Assembly: GCA_025356505.1 (NCBI GenBank)
Contig: JANXSV010000326.1
Location: 1-8,120, forward strand
Source: Methylovirgula sp.
Lineage (GTDB): Bacteria; Pseudomonadota; Alphaproteobacteria; Rhizobiales; Beijerinckiaceae
Direction: 5' to 3'
DNA: 8,120 nucleotides
Position 1 is the stretch's first letter; each line of letters begins with the position of its first letter. The notes beneath the pieces are model-generated. The model had not been told where the DNA came from. It searched no databases and saw only the letters and a program-made list of their open reading frames with translations. Shown one piece after another: positions 5,769-8,120 of the stretch. The position numbers and the translations under genes were made by a program.

Positions 5769-7235
5769 ATGCGCAGCATACTTCGCTTTTATCTTGGCGA
5801 CACACTTCATGAGATAGACCGCTGCGGGCACACCCAAACGCTACTCGATTGGCTGCGTCTCAAGCAGCGCCAATGTGGCACGAAAGAAGGCTGCAATGAG
5901 GGCGATTGCGGCGCCTGCACTGTGGTTGTGGGCCGCCTGGAAGCCGGAAAACTGGTGTATCGCGCCATAAATTCATGCATCGTTTTTCTGGCCACCCTCG
6001 ATGGATGCCACATCCTGACCGTGGAAAATCTTAAAACAGCGGACACACTTCACCCGGTTCAGCAGGCGATGGTGAACCTGCATGCCACTCAGTGTGGCTT
6101 TTGCACACCTGGAATTGTCATGTCGCTGCTCGCGTTATGGCTGAACGAAAACCATCCAACCGTTGCCCGTATTGAGGATGTTCTGGCTGGCAATCTATGC
6201 CGCTGCACGGGCTACCGCCCAATTGTTGACGCGGCCCTTTCGCTTTACCGCGACGATGATCGCGAGAGCGATCCTGTCCTTATAAACGCTTCCGCTATAG
6301 CGGGAAAACTGGCGGCGATGCAGGATCAGCAAACCCTGCACCTCAGTGACCCGGAAGGCGTCTTTTTTGCGCCCGCCAATCTTGACGATCTTGCATCCCT
6401 TTATTCTTCCCACCCGGAAGCCACCCTTGTGGCTGGCAGCACGGACGTCGGCCTTTGGGTGACCAAGGGAATGCAGAGGCTCAATCCAATCATATCGCTT
6501 GTGCGCGTCGAGGACCTCAAATCCGTGCATGAAACCGAAGCAGGCTTTACCTTTGGCGCCATGGTAAGTCTTAACACTGTTTATGAAAGGCTTGGGGCAA
6601 TGCACCCGCATATTCGGGAGCTATTGCGGCGTTTTGGCTCGGAGCAGGTGCGCAATTCCGGCACGATTGGCGGTAATATTGCCAATGGATCGCCTATTGG
6701 TGACCTGCCACCCCTCCTGATTGCGCTGGGCGCAAGCCTGACATTGCGGTCGGGCCAAACCAGCAGAACCATTCCTCTCGAGACATTTTTCATAAATTAT
6801 AAGGTTCAAGATCGCGCTCCTTCAGAATTTGTCGAATGTATTACCGTGCCCAAACTCGGAACCGATGAGATTTTGAACGTGTCTAAAATTTCAAAGCGTT
6901 TTGATGAAGATATCTCGGCGCTTTGCGGAGCTTTTTGGCTGAAAATGTCCGGCAGCACAGTGTCGGCTGCGCGCATCGCATTTGGCGGAATGGCAGCTAC
7001 GCCAAAACGTGCGCAGCTGGCCGAGCAGGAATTGGTCGGACACATATGGTCCACTGAAGTCGCCGACAGAGCGGCGCGTGCGCTTGCGACGGACTTCGCT
7101 CCTCTCACAGATTTGCGAGCCACGAAAGACTATCGCAGCGCCGTGGCCGGGAATTTATTACGGAGATTCGCCGTCGAGACGTTGGAAGTCCACGTTCCCA
7201 CCCGCGTTAATCAGGTAGGAGCGCACAATGGTTGA
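5769..7235 (+). CDS. xdhA: Xanthine dehydrogenase small subunit (2Fe-2S and FAD domains)
   Basis: Carries electrons from the molybdenum centre in XdhB through two 2Fe-2S clusters to FAD and NAD+, in the oxidation of hypoxanthine and xanthine to urate. The protein is 488 residues, the usual size of Rhodobacter-type XdhA. The N-terminal plant-ferredoxin-like cluster uses C42, C47, C50 (GCNEGDCGAC) and C70. The second cluster uses C109, C112 (QCGFCTPG) and C144, C146 (CRCTGYR). The FAD domain shows VAGSTDVG (221-228) and SEQVRNSGTIGGNIANGSPIGDLPP split over 291-315, followed by SKRFDEDIS (375-383) and the C-terminal CO-dehydrogenase-flavoprotein-like domain ending near 470. All eight cluster cysteines are present. 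It overlaps xdhB by 8 nt and is divergent from guaD. Confidence 0.96.
   Translation: MRSILRFYLGDTLHEIDRCGHTQTLLDWLRLKQRQCGTKEGCNEGDCGACTVVVGRLEAGKLVYRAINSCIVFLATLDGCHILTVENLKTADTLHPVQQAMVNLHATQCGFCTPGIVMSLLALWLNENHPTVARIEDVLAGNLCRCTGYRPIVDAALSLYRDDDRESDPVLINASAIAGKLAAMQDQQTLHLSDPEGVFFAPANLDDLASLYSSHPEATLVAGSTDVGLWVTKGMQRLNPIISLVRVEDLKSVHETEAGFTFGAMVSLNTVYERLGAMHPHIRELLRRFGSEQVRNSGTIGGNIANGSPIGDLPPLLIALGASLTLRSGQTSRTIPLETFFINYKVQDRAPSEFVECITVPKLGTDEILNVSKISKRFDEDISALCGAFWLKMSGSTVSAARIAFGGMAATPKRAQLAEQELVGHIWSTEVADRAARALATDFAPLTDLRATKDYRSAVAGNLLRRFAVETLEVHVPTRVNQVGAHNG
7217..7221 (+). promoter_or_regulatory. Ribosome binding site of xdhB inside xdhA
   Basis: AGGAG lies 6 nt before the ATG at 7228 and within the last codons of xdhA. 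It supports this ATG as the xdhB start and hence the 8-nt overlap. Confidence 0.75.
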
Positions 7236-8120
7236 CGCTGTAGGCACCTCATCAAAACATGATTCTGCCCATAAACACGTCTCTGGAGAGGCAGTTTATG
7301 TCGACGACATGCCCGAACCGGTCGGGACGCTGCACGCCTATCTCGGCATGTCCGGACGTGCACATGCCAATATCATGGCGATAGATTTAAGCGCAGTGCT
7401 TGCTGCGCCGGACATTGTCGGGGTTCTCACCGGGGCCGACATCAAGGGCGAAAATGACATCAGCCCGGTGGGTGCGCATGATGAGCCGTTATTCGCCCAA
7501 AAACGCGTTTCTTTTCAAGGACAACCGCTTTTTGCTGTCGTTGCAAAAACGCGCGCTGCCGCCCGGGCGGCCTCAAAATTGGCCAAAGTTGTCTACAACG
7601 ATCTGCCACATCACATTGACATCGCCAGCGCGCGTAAGGCCGGCGCAGAGACTGTGGTTACCCCCATGAAACTCGAGCGCGGCAATGTTGAGGCTGCGCT
7701 CGGCTCTGCTCCCCAACGGCTCACGGGATCAATGAATATCGGCGGGCAGGATCATTTCTATCTCGAAAGCCACATCGCCTTCGCCATTCCCGGTGAAGAT
7801 GGCGACGTTACAATCTATTCTTCGACACAGCACCCGAGCGAAGTCCAGCACATGGTCGCCCATGTGCTCGGCGTGCCAAATCACGCTGTAACCGTCGAAG
7901 TCAGGCGCATGGGTGGCGCGTTTGGCGGCAAGGAGACCCAAAGCAATCTTTTTGCGGCCGTTGCGGCCCTTGCGGCAAACAAATTTGGTAAGGCAGTAAA
8001 GTGCCGTCCGGACCGCGATGACGATATGATCATGACCGGCAAGCGTCATGATTTTCTTGTGGATTTTGATGTTGGCTTCGATGCTGAAGGGCGCATCCTT
8101 GCTCTGGACGCGATTTTTGC
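7228..8120 (+). CDS. xdhB: Xanthine dehydrogenase large, molybdopterin-binding subunit (partial)
   Basis: Catalytic subunit that binds the molybdenum-molybdopterin cofactor and hydroxylates xanthine to urate. The frame is open for 297 codons to the right edge; the family is about 770-790 residues, so more than half, including the C-terminal catalytic glutamate region, lies outside. Visible motifs are the N-terminal HVSGEAVYVDDMPEP (17-31), FQGQPLFAVVA (96-106), GGQDHFYLE with cofactor-proximal Q174, TQHPSEVQ (200-207), RRMGGAFGGKE with the active-site glutamate E236, and DRDDDMIMTGKRHDF (262-276). The match to Rhodobacter-type XdhB is strong throughout. It is probably followed by xdhC, the cofactor-insertion chaperone, which is not visible here. 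Confidence 0.96.
   Translation, partial: MVDAVGTSSKHDSAHKHVSGEAVYVDDMPEPVGTLHAYLGMSGRAHANIMAIDLSAVLAAPDIVGVLTGADIKGENDISPVGAHDEPLFAQKRVSFQGQPLFAVVAKTRAAARAASKLAKVVYNDLPHHIDIASARKAGAETVVTPMKLERGNVEAALGSAPQRLTGSMNIGGQDHFYLESHIAFAIPGEDGDVTIYSSTQHPSEVQHMVAHVLGVPNHAVTVEVRRMGGAFGGKETQSNLFAAVAALAANKFGKAVKCRPDRDDDMIMTGKRHDFLVDFDVGFDAEGRILALDAIF

Noticed and set aside
5589..5837. Minus-strand open frame reaching from the start of xdhA into the intergenic region
   Set aside because: It overlaps the conserved first codons of xdhA and the control region, and the product looks like random translation.

Overview
The window looks like a chromosomal segment of an alphaproteobacterium of the order Hyphomicrobiales (Rhizobiales), most likely from the Brucella/Ochrobactrum side. 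I infer this from the protein flavour (a PuuE-UraD fusion, a Rhodobacter-type two-subunit XdhAB), the moderately high G+C and the tightly packed operon. It is an inference without a database search. The whole window is one purine-catabolism locus of two divergent transcription units, with almost no non-coding DNA except the roughly 0.2 kb between them.

Leftward unit, minus strand, in order of transcription from about 5555 down to the left edge: guanine deaminase (guaD), a second amidohydrolase best read as 8-oxoguanine deaminase, 5-hydroxyisourate hydrolase (uraH), a fused allantoinase (PuuE)-OHCU decarboxylase (UraD), and an M20-family allantoate amidohydrolase cut by the left window edge. 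Junctions are a 4-nt ATGA overlap, a 9-nt gap, a direct TGA-ATG abutment and a 2-nt gap, which points to one translationally coupled operon.

Rightward unit, plus strand: xdhA (2Fe-2S/FAD subunit of xanthine dehydrogenase, complete) overlaps by 8 nt with xdhB (molybdopterin subunit, first 297 residues, cut by the right edge). The intergenic region 5556-5768 must hold the control sites for both units. It contains a perfect tandem pair of a 12-bp word next to guaD and a pair of TTGCAT words one helical turn apart nearer xdhA.

Together the genes run guanine -> xanthine (GuaD) -> urate (XDH), 8-oxoguanine -> urate (8-oxoguanine deaminase), then 5-hydroxyisourate -> OHCU (UraH) -> S-allantoin (UraD domain) -> allantoate (PuuE domain) -> ureidoglycine plus ammonia (allantoate amidohydrolase). 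The one missing chemical step in the window is urate oxidation to 5-hydroxyisourate; no urate oxidase, transporter, regulator or xdhC is visible and these are expected outside it. I see no RNA genes, mobile elements, CRISPR arrays or broken genes. I also do not see convincing evidence of a wholly new system. The most interesting points are the two urate-producing deaminases in one operon, the fusion of two consecutive enzymes, the missing oxidase, and the uncharacterised repeats in the divergent control region.
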